From CAZRKC01 sp964600665 (GTDB taxonomy: Bacteria; Bacillota; SLNR01), in the NCBI GenBank assembly GCA_964600665.1, contig CAZRKC010000028.1:1-32203 (forward strand): a stretch of DNA of 32,203 bases. Direction: 5' to 3'. The notes below the pieces were generated by a model. It had not been told where the DNA came from. It did no database searches and saw only the letters and a list, made by a program, of their open reading frames with translations. This document shows, in pieces, positions 32,124-32,203 of this stretch; within the stretch, counting starts at the first letter, position 1; the number at the start of each line of letters is the position of its first letter. The position numbers and the translations under genes were made by a program.

Positions 32124-32203
32124 ATTACCGTTAAGAATGATGAGGTGATGGTAGTGTACACTTAAGTTCGCAAAAGTGAAAAAGGAAAAACCATCGGGCA
32201 CTC

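Overview
The window looks like a chromosomal segment of a Gram-positive, low-to-moderate GC Bacillota, most likely an anaerobic member of the Clostridia. The evidence is: strong GGAGG-type ribosome binding sites with many TTG and GTG starts; ECF transport of riboflavin under an FMN riboswitch; a PyrR-type attenuator; long-form HPF followed downstream by secA and prfB; a two-subunit transketolase; the ftsE-ftsX-M23-ctpA block; and a selenium cluster with a selenocysteine-encoding selD. I cannot name a genus. No tRNA, rRNA, insertion sequence, prophage or CRISPR was seen, so this reads as core chromosome rather than an island.

Layout. 96-2223 (+): an SCP2-like protein with its own terminator, then a universal stress protein, an alpha/beta hydrolase and a GNAT acetyltransferase. 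2259-3103 (-): an ECF S-component gene behind a promoter, an FMN riboswitch and an intrinsic terminator. 3676-5463 (+): a protein with three BON domains and a lipoprotein, each alone. 5571-6963: a uracil permease behind a promoter, a PyrR-binding loop and a terminator. 7116-14626: a B12-binding radical SAM protein, a HELMH-motif protein, Sec-containing selD, yedF and a tandem pair of amidohydrolases. 14698-16558: a zinc-ribbon protein with a long leader, a cluster of DnaA boxes, a cold-shock protein and HPF. 16643-20052: two conserved proteins of unknown function, a 25-residue hydrophobic peptide ORF and a membrane HD-GYP phosphodiesterase. 20058-25130: secA, prfB (with programmed +1 frameshift), a DUF2993-like protein and a small exported protein. 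25202-27730: a WecG/TagA-type glycosyltransferase and split transketolase. 27845-32033: ftsE, ftsX, a coiled-coil M23 endopeptidase and a CtpA-type protease. The window ends with a strong promoter whose gene is cut off or interrupted.

How the genes work together. SelD makes selenophosphate, YedF is the selenium-linked partner found beside it, and SelD itself needs selenocysteine insertion at UGA codon 17, so its synthesis depends on its own product. FtsEX with the M23 endopeptidase forms an envelope-remodelling module at division or elongation, and CtpA is the usual neighbouring processing protease. HPF and the cold-shock protein are stress and stationary-phase factors. Several transcripts carry recognisable RNA control: FMN riboswitch, PyrR attenuator, a SECIS-like hairpin and the RF2 frameshift.

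No wholly new multi-gene system is evident. The best leads are the self-dependent selenoprotein SelD, the DnaA-box cluster away from any visible dnaA, the radical SAM/HELMH pair next to selD, the unexplained leader of the zinc-ribbon gene, the 25-residue peptide ORF, and the interrupted gene start at the right edge.
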